From the NCBI GenBank assembly GCA_020633495.1, contig JACKDR010000018.1, forward strand, positions 62,001 through 126,000: a stretch of DNA of 64,000 nucleotides, in the 5' to 3' direction. Both the position numbers and the translations under genes were made by a program. Every line of letters begins with the position of its first letter. Position 1 is the first letter of the stretch. This document shows positions 40,277 to 49,084 of the stretch, piece by piece. The stretch is from Kofleriaceae bacterium. Lineage in GTDB: Bacteria; Myxococcota_A; Polyangia; Haliangiales; Haliangiaceae. Under the pieces are notes generated by a model, which saw only the letters and a program-made list of their open reading frames with translations, was not told where the DNA came from and ran no database searches.

Positions 40277-41865
40277 GCGGCGCTCCCCGGCGGCGCCGGG
40301 CCGCGCCCGCCCGCCGCCGCACCTGGATCCCGGTCGCGCTGAGCGCGCTGGTCGCGCTGGTCGTCGTCGTCGCGCTGACCGGCCTGGCCCACGCCCGCCC
40401 CGGCGGCGGCGACACCTTCTCCGGCGGCGGCGGCCACGGCGGCGGCGGCGGCGGCAGCAGCGGCGGCAGCGGCGACGGCGGCGGCTGGATCGTGCTGATC
40501 GAGCTGGTGGTCCGGCTGATCTGGCTGTGCGTCTACTACCCGGCGATCGGCATCCCGCTGACGATCGGCCTGGCGGTCGTCGGCATCTGGGCCTACCGGG
40601 TCAAGAAGGGCTCGCTCGACTGGGACAGCGCCGCCGCCGAGGAGCAGTGGAAGCAGGAGGGCCCCGGGGTCCAGCTGCAGCGCGCGGTCTCGCTCGAGCG
40701 GGTCCGCAAGTGGGATCCCGACTTCTCGCCGATCCTCTTCGAGGACTTCGCCTACCGGCTGTACGCGACCTGCCACGAGGCCCGCCACGACGACGCCGTG
40801 CTCGCCGGGCTGGCGCCGTACGTCGCCGACGCCGCGCGCCAGCAGCTCGCCGCGCGCGAGCCGCGCGCCCCGGTCACCGCCGTGATCGTCGGCGCGATGC
40901 GGCCGATCTACGTCACCTACCCCAGCGATCCCGCCGATCCCAACGGCCGCCTGATCATCGGCCTCGAGTTCGAGAGCAACTACACGGTCCAGACCGCGAA
41001 GGGCTCGCGCACCTACTACGCGATCGAGCGGTGGAAGCTGGCGCGCGCGTCGGCGGCGCGGACCAAGCCCAAGGACCTGACCCGCGGCTTCCCGTGCCCC
41101 AACTGCGGCGCGCCGTGGCAGGCCGACCAGACCCACGACGTCCAGCGCTGCGCCTACTGCGGCGAGGTCGTCGACAACGGCCGCTTCGACTGGCAGATCG
41201 TCGACGTCCAGCTGGTCCACAGCGTCACCAAGCCGCCCACCCTCACCAACGACGTCCCCGAGCGCGGCACCAACCTGCCGACCTACCGGCAGGACGGCGT
41301 CGACGCCCGCTGGAACCAGCTGATCGCCGACGACCCGGCGCTCGACGACAACGCGCTGATGGCGCGCATCACGATGATCTACGCCGAGCTGTACGCGGCG
41401 TGGGCGAAGAACGATCTGTCGACGTCGCGGCCGTACGTGTCCGACGGCCTGCACGACTACCTCACCTACTGGATCCTCGCCTACAAGCAGCAGGGCCTGC
41501 GCAACTGCCTCGAGGACATGCGCATCACCCACTCGACGCTGGCCAAGATCACGCGCGATCGCTGGTACGACGCGGTGACGATCCGGATCTGGGGCACCGG
41601 CAAGGACTACGTGATCCGCGAGGCCGACGGCCACCGGGTCCGCGGCTCGAAGACCCGCGACCGGCCGTACAGCGAGTACTGGACGGTCATCCGCAGCGCG
41701 GCCCGCCGCGGCCCCGCCCGCGCCGAGCGGGTGTGCGGCAACTGCGGCGCGCCGGCGCAGGTCGGGATGAACGGGGCCTGCGAGCACTGCGGCGCCCACG
41801 TCACCAACGGCGAGTTCGACTGGGTGCTCTCGAAGATCGAGCAGGACGACACCTACCGGGGCTGA
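40273..41865 (+). CDS. Tim44-like membrane protein with two zinc ribbons
   Basis: GTG 40273 overlaps the preceding stop (GTGA) and has GAGGAG about 7 nt upstream. The 530 residues comprise a membrane segment (about 18-39), a Gly/Ser-rich loop, a second membrane region (about 70-105), and a Tim44-like helical/beta domain (about 125-260). A zinc ribbon follows (CPNCGAPW...CAYCGEVV, about 276-302), then a second Tim44-like module (about 345-475) and a second zinc ribbon (CGNCGAPA...CEHCGAHV, about 490-515). Each ribbon is followed by NGRFDW or NGEFDW, so the Tim44-ribbon unit looks internally duplicated. The transport or scaffolding role suggested by the name is unproven. Confidence 0.85.
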   Translation: MSGAPRRRRAAPARRRTWIPVALSALVALVVVVALTGLAHARPGGGDTFSGGGGHGGGGGGSSGGSGDGGGWIVLIELVVRLIWLCVYYPAIGIPLTIGLAVVGIWAYRVKKGSLDWDSAAAEEQWKQEGPGVQLQRAVSLERVRKWDPDFSPILFEDFAYRLYATCHEARHDDAVLAGLAPYVADAARQQLAAREPRAPVTAVIVGAMRPIYVTYPSDPADPNGRLIIGLEFESNYTVQTAKGSRTYYAIERWKLARASAARTKPKDLTRGFPCPNCGAPWQADQTHDVQRCAYCGEVVDNGRFDWQIVDVQLVHSVTKPPTLTNDVPERGTNLPTYRQDGVDARWNQLIADDPALDDNALMARITMIYAELYAAWAKNDLSTSRPYVSDGLHDYLTYWILAYKQQGLRNCLEDMRITHSTLAKITRDRWYDAVTIRIWGTGKDYVIREADGHRVRGSKTRDRPYSEYWTVIRSAARRGPARAERVCGNCGAPAQVGMNGACEHCGAHVTNGEFDWVLSKIEQDDTYRG

Positions 41866-41976
41866 GGCGGTCGCTGAGGCGGAGCGCGTCGCCCCGGGGC
41901 CCCGGCCCCCGGCCAGCGCGGGATCGACGCCAGTCGTTCCGGCAGGTTACGGTCGGAACCGCGCTTGCTAGATGCC

Positions 41977-42834
41977 ATGGGCATGGCGATCCAGACCGCG
42001 ACCGACGAGAGTGGGATCCTCGTGCTGCCCGGCGGCAAGAGCCGGGGCAAGACCAAGGCCCGGGGCCGGGCTCCGGAGCGTACGGACCTCAACCTGCGGC
42101 GCCGCCTGCCGCGCTGGCTGCCGTGGGTCGCCGGCGCGATCGTGATCATGGGCGGCGGCGCCTACGCCGCCCACCGCGTGATGTCGCCGGGCGGCGCCAT
42201 CATCGACCCGCGGACCAGCGCCGCCGCCGAGGTCACCTCGGCGCAGCTCGCCACCGGCGTCGCCCAGGCCCGCATCGGCGAGCTCGAGGCCGAGCTCGAG
42301 ACCACCCGCAAGGAGCTCGCGGTCCGCGACGCCGAGGCCAAGCAGGCCGAGGCCGAGCGCGCGGTGCTGGCCAAGAAGGCCGCCGAGGCCGAGCTGCTGC
42401 AGCAGAAGCTGACCGCGGTGGTCGGCGGCTCCGGCGAGATCACCCAGGACGGCGACGAGATCCGGCTGCAGCTGGTCGACAAGGTGCTGTTCCGCGTCGG
42501 CGAGGACGAGCTGACCCCGCGCGGCAAGGCGGTGCTGGCCAAGGTCGGCGAGGCCATCGGCGATCTGGTCGACAAGCAGATCTGGGTGCAGGGCCACACC
42601 GACGACACGCCGATCAAGGGCACCAAGGGCCAGCCGCCGCGGTTCGCGTCGAACTGGGAGCTGTCGGCGGCGCGGGCGCTGACCGTCGTGCACTACCTGC
42701 AGGACGAGGCCGGCGTCGATCCCAAGCTGCTCGCCGCGGTGGCGTTCGGCGAGCACCGCCCGGCGTCGCGCAGCAAAGCCAAGAACCGGCGCATCGAGAT
42801 CGTGCTGTACCCCAAGCACGAGATCGTGAAGTAG
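41977..42834 (+). CDS. OmpA/MotB-family peptidoglycan-binding protein
   Basis: From ATG 41977 (ATG 41983 also possible) the protein has 285 residues. A basic cytoplasmic stretch precedes one membrane segment (about 47-67, WLPWVAGAIVIMGGGAYAA). A coiled coil (about 90-145, rich in Glu/Ala/Lys) leads to an OmpA-like domain (about 150-282). That domain shows LVDKVLFRVGEDELTPRGK, WVQGHTDDTPIKG, SAARALTVVHYLQ and KAKNRRIEIVLYP. The Asp and Arg that bind the diaminopimelate of peptidoglycan are present. The layout (anchor, coiled coil, OmpA domain) is that of MotB-like or stand-alone envelope tethers. No MotA-like partner is adjacent. It ends 19 bp from the convergent small gene. Confidence 0.93.
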   Translation: MGMAIQTATDESGILVLPGGKSRGKTKARGRAPERTDLNLRRRLPRWLPWVAGAIVIMGGGAYAAHRVMSPGGAIIDPRTSAAAEVTSAQLATGVAQARIGELEAELETTRKELAVRDAEAKQAEAERAVLAKKAAEAELLQQKLTAVVGGSGEITQDGDEIRLQLVDKVLFRVGEDELTPRGKAVLAKVGEAIGDLVDKQIWVQGHTDDTPIKGTKGQPPRFASNWELSAARALTVVHYLQDEAGVDPKLLAAVAFGEHRPASRSKAKNRRIEIVLYPKHEIVK

Positions 42835-42853
42835 CGGGCCGCGGTCGCGCGGA

Positions 42854-43147
42854 TCAGTGCAGGTGCGCGGAGATCCAGGCGCGGACCCGGCGATGCGCGT
42901 CGCGCAGCCGCGGCTCGACCACGGCGCGGGCGCGGCGCGGCCACGGCCGGCGGGCCTGGGCGGCGTCCGCGACCGGCTCGGGCGGCTCGGTCGACGCGTG
43001 CGACACGTTCCACGCCGGCGGATCGCTGGCCGGGAAGGTCTCGTCGCCGGCCTCGTCGACGCGGTCCCAGGCGTCGGGATCGGTCCTGCCCGCCTCGTGC
43101 GACGACGCGGGCGTCTCGGGTGCTTCGGTGCGGGTGTGGTCGGTCAT
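42854..43147 (-). CDS. Small acidic/basic protein with FPASDPPAW motif
   Basis: This 97-residue protein starts at ATG 43147. The acidic first half has a striking motif VDEAGDETFPASDPPAW, and the second half is Arg-rich (RRPWPRRARAVVEPRLRD). I recall similar FPASDPPA motifs in short uncharacterised proteins of unrelated bacteria, which would support this being a real gene, but the function is unknown. It has no signal peptide or membrane segment and is probably disordered. No strong Shine-Dalgarno is visible. It is convergent with the OmpA-family gene and upstream of nothing obviously co-transcribed. Confidence 0.65.
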   Translation of the reverse strand: MTDHTRTEAPETPASSHEAGRTDPDAWDRVDEAGDETFPASDPPAWNVSHASTEPPEPVADAAQARRPWPRRARAVVEPRLRDAHRRVRAWISAHLH

Positions 43148-43239
43148 GATCCGGCTTACCAGGTGAGCGCGGGAGCGCACGACCTCGCCCCACCGCGTAT
43201 GCGCCGGCACGCTCGCGACGACGACGGCCGCGACGACGC

Positions 43240-44046
43240 CTACGGCGCGGCGTCGAGCAGCGGCTGGGCGGCGCCGTGCAGCCAGCGATCGAGGCCCTGG
43301 CCGGCGAGCTGCCGGGCCAGGCGCTTGCCGAGGTCGGCGAGCTGGTCGAGCTCGTGCGCCGGATCGAGCGCCGGGATCGCGAACGGCACCTCGATCGGGG
43401 TGGCGCCGAACAGCTTGCCCGACAGCCGCAGCGTGCCGCGATCGTAGGCGAGGTGGACGGTCAGGCCCATCGGCAGCTCGATCCGGGCCCGCAGCTGCCG
43501 CAGCGCGAACAGCCACGACAGCGGCGTGCGCAGCACGGTGGGCCCGGCGGCGACGTGCTCGACGACGACGTCGACCTCGGCGACGCCCGGCAACAGGCTG
43601 GTGACCGCGAGCCGGACCTGGGCGTCGTCGATCACGAGGCTGTCGAACCGCAGCGGCGCGCCGCCGCCGCCCTGCAGCTCGAGCGCACCGAGCGCCGACA
43701 GCGCGACGCGGACGCCGCGCAGGCGGACGTCGCCGACCCCGTCCTGGATCAGGCCCAGGCCCAGCGGCAGCAGATCGACGTCGACGCGATCGACGTCGAG
43801 CTGGAAGTGGCCGCGAGCGTCGCGGCGCACGTGCAGGTGACCGACGGCGATGGCGCCGGTCACCAGCCCCAGGTCGAGGTCGCCGATCGTGACCTCGGCC
43901 TGCAGCGACCTGGCCAGCCGGTCACGGGCCCGCTCGCGGGCGCAGCCACGGGCCGCCCAGCCAACGACGAGCAACGCCAGGACGTAGATCGCCAGCAGGC
44001 CCGCGAGCCCGCCTGCGACGCGCCGAAAGGTCCGACCCACGGCCAC
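43240..44046 (-). CDS. AsmA-like membrane-anchored protein
   Basis: From GTG 44046 the protein has 268 residues. An N-terminal membrane anchor (about 13-33, GLAGLLAIYVLALLVVGWAA) leads to a beta-rich body with the pattern of AsmA/DUF748 proteins: SLQAEVTIGDLDLGLVTGAI, DVDRVDVDLLPLGLG, VRLRGVRVALS and FDSLVIDDAQVRLAV. This family forms groove-like bridges or anchors in the periplasm and is linked to lipid traffic. This member is short, so it may be only the N-terminal module. A TATGAC hexamer lies 6 nt before the start, a near match to the TAnnnT pattern seen elsewhere. It diverges from the DUF4476 gene. Confidence 0.78.
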   Translation of the reverse strand: MAVGRTFRRVAGGLAGLLAIYVLALLVVGWAARGCARERARDRLARSLQAEVTIGDLDLGLVTGAIAVGHLHVRRDARGHFQLDVDRVDVDLLPLGLGLIQDGVGDVRLRGVRVALSALGALELQGGGGAPLRFDSLVIDDAQVRLAVTSLLPGVAEVDVVVEHVAAGPTVLRTPLSWLFALRQLRARIELPMGLTVHLAYDRGTLRLSGKLFGATPIEVPFAIPALDPAHELDQLADLGKRLARQLAGQGLDRWLHGAAQPLLDAAP

Positions 44047-44152
44047 GCCCCGGTCATAGCACCGCCGACGACGATCCCGATCGTCCCGATGGTGAATACC
44101 TGACAGCCGAGGGCGTCCGAGCCCCAGTCCGTCCCCTCCCACCGAGAGCTCC

Positions 44153-44833
44153 ATGAAGATCCTGCGTTCCCGCCTCGCCGTCGCCGTCCTCGCCGCCGCC
44201 ACCGCCGCCGCCGTCTCGGGGATCGCGCCCCCGGGCGTCGCCACCGCCAAGCCCCGCTACGTCGCCGAGGGCGCCACCGCCCTGCGCGCCGAGAACCAGC
44301 GCCTGCGCGCCGACCTGCGCGCCTACCAGGCCGCGTACGACGAGCTCACCAGCGGGCTCGACCGCATCGACGCGGCCGCGGCCCGGCTCCGCGATCGCCG
44401 CGCCCGCAAGCAGCTGCAGCGGCTGGTCGCCGACGCCCGCGACCGCGCGCAGCTGAGCGTCACCGGCGACGACGACCGCGACGACCGCTACGGCGGCGGC
44501 CGCTACGGCGGCTACGGCGACGCCTACGAGCGCGACGGCCAGCGCTACTACGCCATGGGCGACGCCGACTTCCAGGCCCTGCGGCGGCGGGTCGACGCGG
44601 CGTCGTTCGCCGACGACCAGCTCGACCTGATCAAGACCGCGGCGACCGGCAACCTGTTCAGCGCCGACCAGGTGGTGTCGCTGATGAAGGCGTGCACCTA
44701 CGAGGACACCCGCATCGAGGTCGCGGCGCTGCTCTACACCCAGCTCACCGACCCCGACCGCGCCTACCTGATCTACGACGGCTTCACCTACGCCAGCAGC
44801 AAGAAGACGCTGCGGCAGCGCCTCGGTCAGTAG
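44153..44833 (+). CDS. Secreted DUF4476 domain protein
   Basis: This 226-residue protein has a signal peptide (about 1-32, cleavage near VATAKP), a coiled coil (about 42-100) and a Gly/Tyr/Asp-rich hinge with YGGG-RYGGYGD. A C-terminal DUF4476 domain (about 133-226) reads MGDADFQALRRRVDAASFAD, AATGNLFSADQVVSLMKA and AYLIYDGFTYASSKKTLRQ. DUF4476 is common in secreted proteins of myxobacteria and Bacteroidetes. Its role is unknown. ATG 44153 has the purine-rich GAGAG about 5 nt upstream. The gene is monocistronic as far as can be seen. Confidence 0.9.
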   Translation: MKILRSRLAVAVLAAATAAAVSGIAPPGVATAKPRYVAEGATALRAENQRLRADLRAYQAAYDELTSGLDRIDAAAARLRDRRARKQLQRLVADARDRAQLSVTGDDDRDDRYGGGRYGGYGDAYERDGQRYYAMGDADFQALRRRVDAASFADDQLDLIKTAATGNLFSADQVVSLMKACTYEDTRIEVAALLYTQLTDPDRAYLIYDGFTYASSKKTLRQRLGQ

Positions 44834-45000
44834 CCGCGACGCCTCGCTCCGCCCCGGGCCTGGTCAGCGACGGTCAGCGCCCGGGGATGCCGGGAAGTGC
44901 CAGACGCAGGAATCTCGGCCGCGCCAGCCCCGGTTGGCGGCCAGATACCGTCCTGCGCCGACCTGCATGCTAGGGTCGGCGCCCCTCTGGAGGAGCTTTC

Positions 45001-47076
45001 ATGATCGTCGCACCCCGTCGCACCCGCGCCCGCGTCGCCCTCGGCGCGGCCCTCGGCCTCGGCCTCGCCGGCCTCACCGCCTGCCCCGGTGGCAACACCG
45101 GCAAGCAGCCCGACAACACCGTCAAGGTCTCGCTCGCCGACGTCGGCCTCGACCAGGCGTCACTCGACACCACGGCCGACCCCTGTGACGACTTCTACCA
45201 GTACGCCTGCGGCGGCTGGATGGCGTCCAACGAGATCCCCGCCGACCGCGCCCGCTGGTCCGGGTTCGACGCCATCCACGACCGCAACGAGGCCGTGCTG
45301 CACGACATCCTCGAGGACGCGCGCAAGGCGACGCCGGGCGCCGACCCCATCATCGACAAGCTCGGCGCCTTCTACGGCTCGTGCATGGACGAGGCCGGCA
45401 TCGAGCAGGCCGGCATGACCGGCATCCAGCCGCTGCTCGACTCGATCGCCGCGGTCAAGGACGGCAAGAGCCTCGAGGCCGCGATCATCGCGCTGCACGA
45501 CGCCGGGGTCGGCGTCGTCTTCAACGCCGGCGCCGAGGCCGACTTCAAGGACTCGACCCAGAACGCGATGTGGCTCGACTCGGGCGGCCTCGGCCTGCCC
45601 GACCGCGACTACTACTCGTCCAAGGACTTCGCCGACAAGCTCGACGCCTACCAGCAGCACCTGGTGCGGCTGTTCGGCCTGCTGGGCAAGACCCCGGCCG
45701 AGGCCCAGGCCGCCACCGCCGACGTCCTCGCGATCGAGACCGCGCTGGCCGGCGCCACCCGCACCAACGTCGAGCGCCGCGATCCGGCCAAGTCGTACAA
45801 CCCGACCGACGTCCCCGCGCTCGCCACCCAGACCCCGGGCTTCGACTGGCCGGCGTACTTCGCGGGCCGCGGCAAGGCCGGCATCGAGCGCACGATCGTC
45901 ACCACGCCCGAGTTCTTCACCAAGCTGGGCGAGATGTTCGGCTCGGTCACGCCGGCGGCGTGGCAGAGCTACCTGACCTCGCACCTCGTCGACGACTACG
46001 CGTTCGCCCTGCCCAAGCGCTTCGACGACGAGGCCTTCGCGCTGGCCAAGGCGCTGACCGGCGTCGAGGTCCAGCGTGACCGCTACAAGCGCTGCATCGA
46101 CGCCGTCGGCCAGGCCCTGCCCGAGGCCCTGGCCCAGCCGTACGTCGCCAAGATGTTCCCCGGCGCGTCCAAGGACGGCGCCGCCGCGATCGTCGACGCG
46201 ATCGCCGCGTCGTTCGGTGACGAGGTCGACACCCTCGACTGGATGAGCGCCGAGACCAAGGCCAAGGCCCACGACAAGCTGACCAAGATCGCCAAGATGA
46301 TCGGCTACCCCGACACCTGGCGGGTCTACGACTTCGCGGTGTCGCCGACCAACTTCGCGGCCAACACGCTGGCGGGCATCCGGTTCGAGACCCACCGCCA
46401 GTTCGTCAAGGCCGGCACCCCGGTCGATCGCGACGAGTGGCTGATGCCGCCGTACATCGTCAACGCGTACTACAACCCGCTGGCCAACAACACCGCGCTG
46501 CCCGCCGGCATCCTGCAGCCGCCGTTCTTCGGCGTCGACCGCAGCGTCGCCGCCAACGCCGGCGGCATCGGCATGGTCATCGGCCACGAGCTGACCCACG
46601 GCTTCGACGACCAGGGCGCCCAGTTCGACGCCAGCGGCAACATGTCGATGTGGTGGCAGCAGGCCGACTACCAGTCGTTCACCGAGCGCGGCAAGTGCCT
46701 GGCCGACCAGTACTCGACCTTCGAGGTCCTGCCCGGCAAGTTCGTCAACGGCCAGCTGACCCTGGGCGAGAACATCGCCGACCTCGGCGGCGTCAAGCTC
46801 GGCTTCCACGCCTACCACCGCCTGCGCGACGGCGCCAAGCAGCAGTACGTCGCCGACGGCTTCACCGAGGACCAGCAGTACTTCCTCGGCGTCGGCCAGG
46901 CCTGGTGCTCGAAGATCCGCGACGACGCCCAGCTGTCGCGCCTGACCACCGACCCGCACTCGCCGGCGCGCTGGCGCGTCAACGGCGCCCTGCGCAACAC
47001 GCCGGAGTTCGCCCAGGCGTTCAAGTGCGCCGAGGGCAGCAAGATGCGCCCGGCCCAGACCTGCAGCATCTGGTAG
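45001..47076 (+). CDS. M13 family zinc metallopeptidase, lipoprotein
   Basis: This 691-residue neprilysin-like endopeptidase has a lipoprotein signal (lipobox GLTAC, Cys about 28), so it would be anchored in the envelope facing outward. The N-terminal M13 domain begins at DPCDDFYQYACGGW. Substrate-binding NAYYNP comes before the zinc motif HELTH (about residue 528, in VIGHELTHGFDDQG). The third ligand Glu is in LGENIADLGG (about 589). The C-terminal CSIW ending is typical of the family (CxxW). It would cleave peptides, perhaps for nutrient use or signalling. ATG 45001 has GGAGGAG about 6 nt upstream, and a TAGGGT hexamer lies further up, so this gene has a conventional leader. A hairpin terminator follows. 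Confidence 0.96.
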   Translation: MIVAPRRTRARVALGAALGLGLAGLTACPGGNTGKQPDNTVKVSLADVGLDQASLDTTADPCDDFYQYACGGWMASNEIPADRARWSGFDAIHDRNEAVLHDILEDARKATPGADPIIDKLGAFYGSCMDEAGIEQAGMTGIQPLLDSIAAVKDGKSLEAAIIALHDAGVGVVFNAGAEADFKDSTQNAMWLDSGGLGLPDRDYYSSKDFADKLDAYQQHLVRLFGLLGKTPAEAQAATADVLAIETALAGATRTNVERRDPAKSYNPTDVPALATQTPGFDWPAYFAGRGKAGIERTIVTTPEFFTKLGEMFGSVTPAAWQSYLTSHLVDDYAFALPKRFDDEAFALAKALTGVEVQRDRYKRCIDAVGQALPEALAQPYVAKMFPGASKDGAAAIVDAIAASFGDEVDTLDWMSAETKAKAHDKLTKIAKMIGYPDTWRVYDFAVSPTNFAANTLAGIRFETHRQFVKAGTPVDRDEWLMPPYIVNAYYNPLANNTALPAGILQPPFFGVDRSVAANAGGIGMVIGHELTHGFDDQGAQFDASGNMSMWWQQADYQSFTERGKCLADQYSTFEVLPGKFVNGQLTLGENIADLGGVKLGFHAYHRLRDGAKQQYVADGFTEDQQYFLGVGQAWCSKIRDDAQLSRLTTDPHSPARWRVNGALRNTPEFAQAFKCAEGSKMRPAQTCSIW

Positions 47077-47103
47077 CGCGCCCGCGCCACCGTCCCCGCT
47101 CCC

Positions 47104-47134
47104 CGCGCCCGTGATCGTCGAGGTCACGGGCGCG
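47104..47134. terminator. Bidirectional hairpin terminator
   Basis: The perfect 11-bp arms CGCGCCCGTGA (47104-47114) and TCACGGGCGCG (47124-47134) enclose a 9-nt loop. A short TTT run follows on the + strand at 47141. The hairpin lies in the 118-bp gap between the convergent M13 peptidase and PEGA genes, where it can serve both. Confidence 0.7.
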
Positions 47135-47194
47135 CGGTCGTTTCGGCGCCGCCCGGACGTGCGTGGCGCAGCGATCGGCTGACCGCGCGGCCGC

Positions 47195-48505
47195 TCAGTA
47201 GCTGCCGCCGACGCCGAGCTGGACGCCGTAGTAGTCGTCGACGCCGCCGTCGGCGTCGTAGGCGTCGCCGGGCTCCGACGTGAACGTCCAGCCCAGGTGC
47301 GAGACCGAGCCCTCGAGCCGGGCCTGCAGGTAGCGCTTCCACAGCCACAGCGAGACGCCGGCGCGGCCGCCGACGCCGTCGACCTTGGCGCCGCGGAAGC
47401 GGTCGGCGAGCGCGCCCGCCGACACGACGATCAGGTTGTCGGCGCCGAGCCAGGCCTCGGCGCGGCCGGCGCGGACCACCGCGCGCGCGCCGAGCCGGAC
47501 CATGTGGTAGTCGACGTCGGGGACCTCGAGGACGAGCGCGTCGTTCTGGTCGCGGAACGTGTACAGCAGGTGCTCCCAGCCGGCGTCGATGTCGAACGCC
47601 AGCGACGGCACGACGTCGGCGCGGAAGCGCAGGCCGGCGGCCTGGCTGCGCCAGTAGGCGTTGACCGCGGTGCCCATGGGATCGGTCGCGGTGATCGCGG
47701 GCGCCAGCCCGGCCGCGCCGACCACGGCCAGGTGATCGAGGAAGCGGTTGCGGACGTAGCGCCGCCACGGGTGCAGCTCGACGTCGATGCCCAGCCACAC
47801 CGAGTTGCTGCCGGAGAAGGCGCGCAGGTTGGCGGTGCGAGGCGCGTCGTAGGTGAAGCGGCGCCACCCCACCTGCAGGGCCGCGTGGGCGGCGCCCAGC
47901 GGCGCCCCGGTCGCGGGCCGCGGTCGCGGCGCCTCGACCTCGACCTCGGGCGTGGGCAGCGACGCCGCCGCGACGCTCATCACGTGCTCCTCGCCGCCGG
48001 CGACCTCGATCCACTCCTCGTAGGGGTCGCGGCCGTCGACCACGACCTGGACCTGGTGCGGGCCGGCCTCGACCGGCGCGCGCACCGGCACGGTCCCGAC
48101 CTCGTTGCCGTCGACCAGGACGCGGGCGCCCTCGGGGAGATCGTCGCCCTCGACCACCAGGGTCCCGGTCGACGGCTCGAGGAAGAACGAGAACACCTGG
48201 GGCTCGCTGACCGAGCGGGCCTCGACCTCGACGCTCTCGAACAGGGGCACGCGGCCCTCGTGCTCGATGATCAGCACGTACTCGCCGGGCGCGAGCTCGA
48301 GGTCGAGCGGGGTCCGGCCGGCCGGCCCCGACTCCTTGTCCCCGACGAAGACGGTGGCGTCGTCGGGGGTGGTCTCGACCCGGACCGGCACCTCCTTGGG
48401 TGGCTTGGGCCGGGCCTTCTTGCGACCGGCGTCGGCGCGCCCCGCACCCGCCGCGAGGACGGCGACGGCGGCGACCGCGGCGAGGATCGCGACGAGCGGG
48501 CGCAC
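47195..48505 (-). CDS. Exported PEGA-domain protein with C-terminal barrel
   Basis: From GTG 48505, 6 nt after TACCAT, the protein has 436 residues. A signal peptide (about 1-26, cleavage after RADA) is followed by PEGA-like beta domains. The first (about 42-110) reads VRVETTPDDATVFVGDKESG and FLEPSTGTLVVEGDDLPEG; the second (about 110-165) reads EAGPHQVQVVVDGRDPYEEW. A linker leads to about 250 residues of alternating beta strands with aromatic girdles, ending in GVGGSY, consistent with an outer-membrane barrel. PEGA domains are usually surface-exposed or periplasmic binding modules. I infer a barrel with a periplasmic PEGA region. It diverges from the mini M50-like gene (57-nt gap). Confidence 0.85.
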   Translation of the reverse strand: MRPLVAILAAVAAVAVLAAGAGRADAGRKKARPKPPKEVPVRVETTPDDATVFVGDKESGPAGRTPLDLELAPGEYVLIIEHEGRVPLFESVEVEARSVSEPQVFSFFLEPSTGTLVVEGDDLPEGARVLVDGNEVGTVPVRAPVEAGPHQVQVVVDGRDPYEEWIEVAGGEEHVMSVAAASLPTPEVEVEAPRPRPATGAPLGAAHAALQVGWRRFTYDAPRTANLRAFSGSNSVWLGIDVELHPWRRYVRNRFLDHLAVVGAAGLAPAITATDPMGTAVNAYWRSQAAGLRFRADVVPSLAFDIDAGWEHLLYTFRDQNDALVLEVPDVDYHMVRLGARAVVRAGRAEAWLGADNLIVVSAGALADRFRGAKVDGVGGRAGVSLWLWKRYLQARLEGSVSHLGWTFTSEPGDAYDADGGVDDYYGVQLGVGGSY

Positions 48506-48562
48506 GCCCCGATGGTACCGGACTGGTCGAGGGGAGCAACGATCTTGGGTACCCTGTGGCCC

Positions 48563-49084
48563 ATGGCGCGAACCGTGGTCGGCCTCGCCGCGCTGGTGCT
48601 GGCGATCGCGCTGGGCATCTCGCGCCTGGGGCTGATCGCGCACGAGCTGGTCGGCCATGGCGTCACCGCGCGCCTGGCCGGCGGCCACGTCACCGGCTGG
48701 CGCCTGCACCTGTTCGGCGGCGGCTGGCTGGGCTACCGCGCCGAGCCGCCGCTGCGCGGCGCCGCCGGCTGGCTGGTCCAGCTCGGCGGCATCGGGGTCG
48801 AGCTGACGCTGGCGGCGGCCCTGGCCGCGCTGTGGGCGGCGTCGCCGCGCCTGCGCGCGGCCCCGACCGCGGCGCTGGCGGTGACCGCCGCGGCGTGGGC
48901 GCTGGCGACCCACGCCGCGTGGTACCTGGCCGCGGGCACCTACCACGGCTTCGGCGACGGCTGGGGCCTGCACCAGGCGCTCGGCGCCGACCGGCTGGGG
49001 CTCGCCGGCCCGGTGGCGGCGGCGGGGATCGCCGCGGCGCTGGTCGGCGGCCGCGCCGTGGGCCGGCGCCTGCGCGCGCGCTGA
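48563..49084 (+). CDS. Mini M50-like integral membrane protein
   Basis: The start is ATG 48563, 7 nt after TACCCT, with no Shine-Dalgarno. The 173-residue protein is almost all hydrophobic, with about four to five membrane segments. The first segment carries HELVGH (residues about 28-33), an HExxH zinc motif set inside a membrane helix as in site-2 (M50) proteases. A possible partner motif lies further on (TYHGFGDGWGLHQ). The protein is small for M50 and lacks a clear NxxPxxxxDG motif, so protease activity is uncertain. It could be a minimal intramembrane protease or an inactive relative. The following reading frame overlaps its stop codon. Confidence 0.75.
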   Translation: MARTVVGLAALVLAIALGISRLGLIAHELVGHGVTARLAGGHVTGWRLHLFGGGWLGYRAEPPLRGAAGWLVQLGGIGVELTLAAALAALWAASPRLRAAPTAALAVTAAAWALATHAAWYLAAGTYHGFGDGWGLHQALGADRLGLAGPVAAAGIAAALVGGRAVGRRLRAR

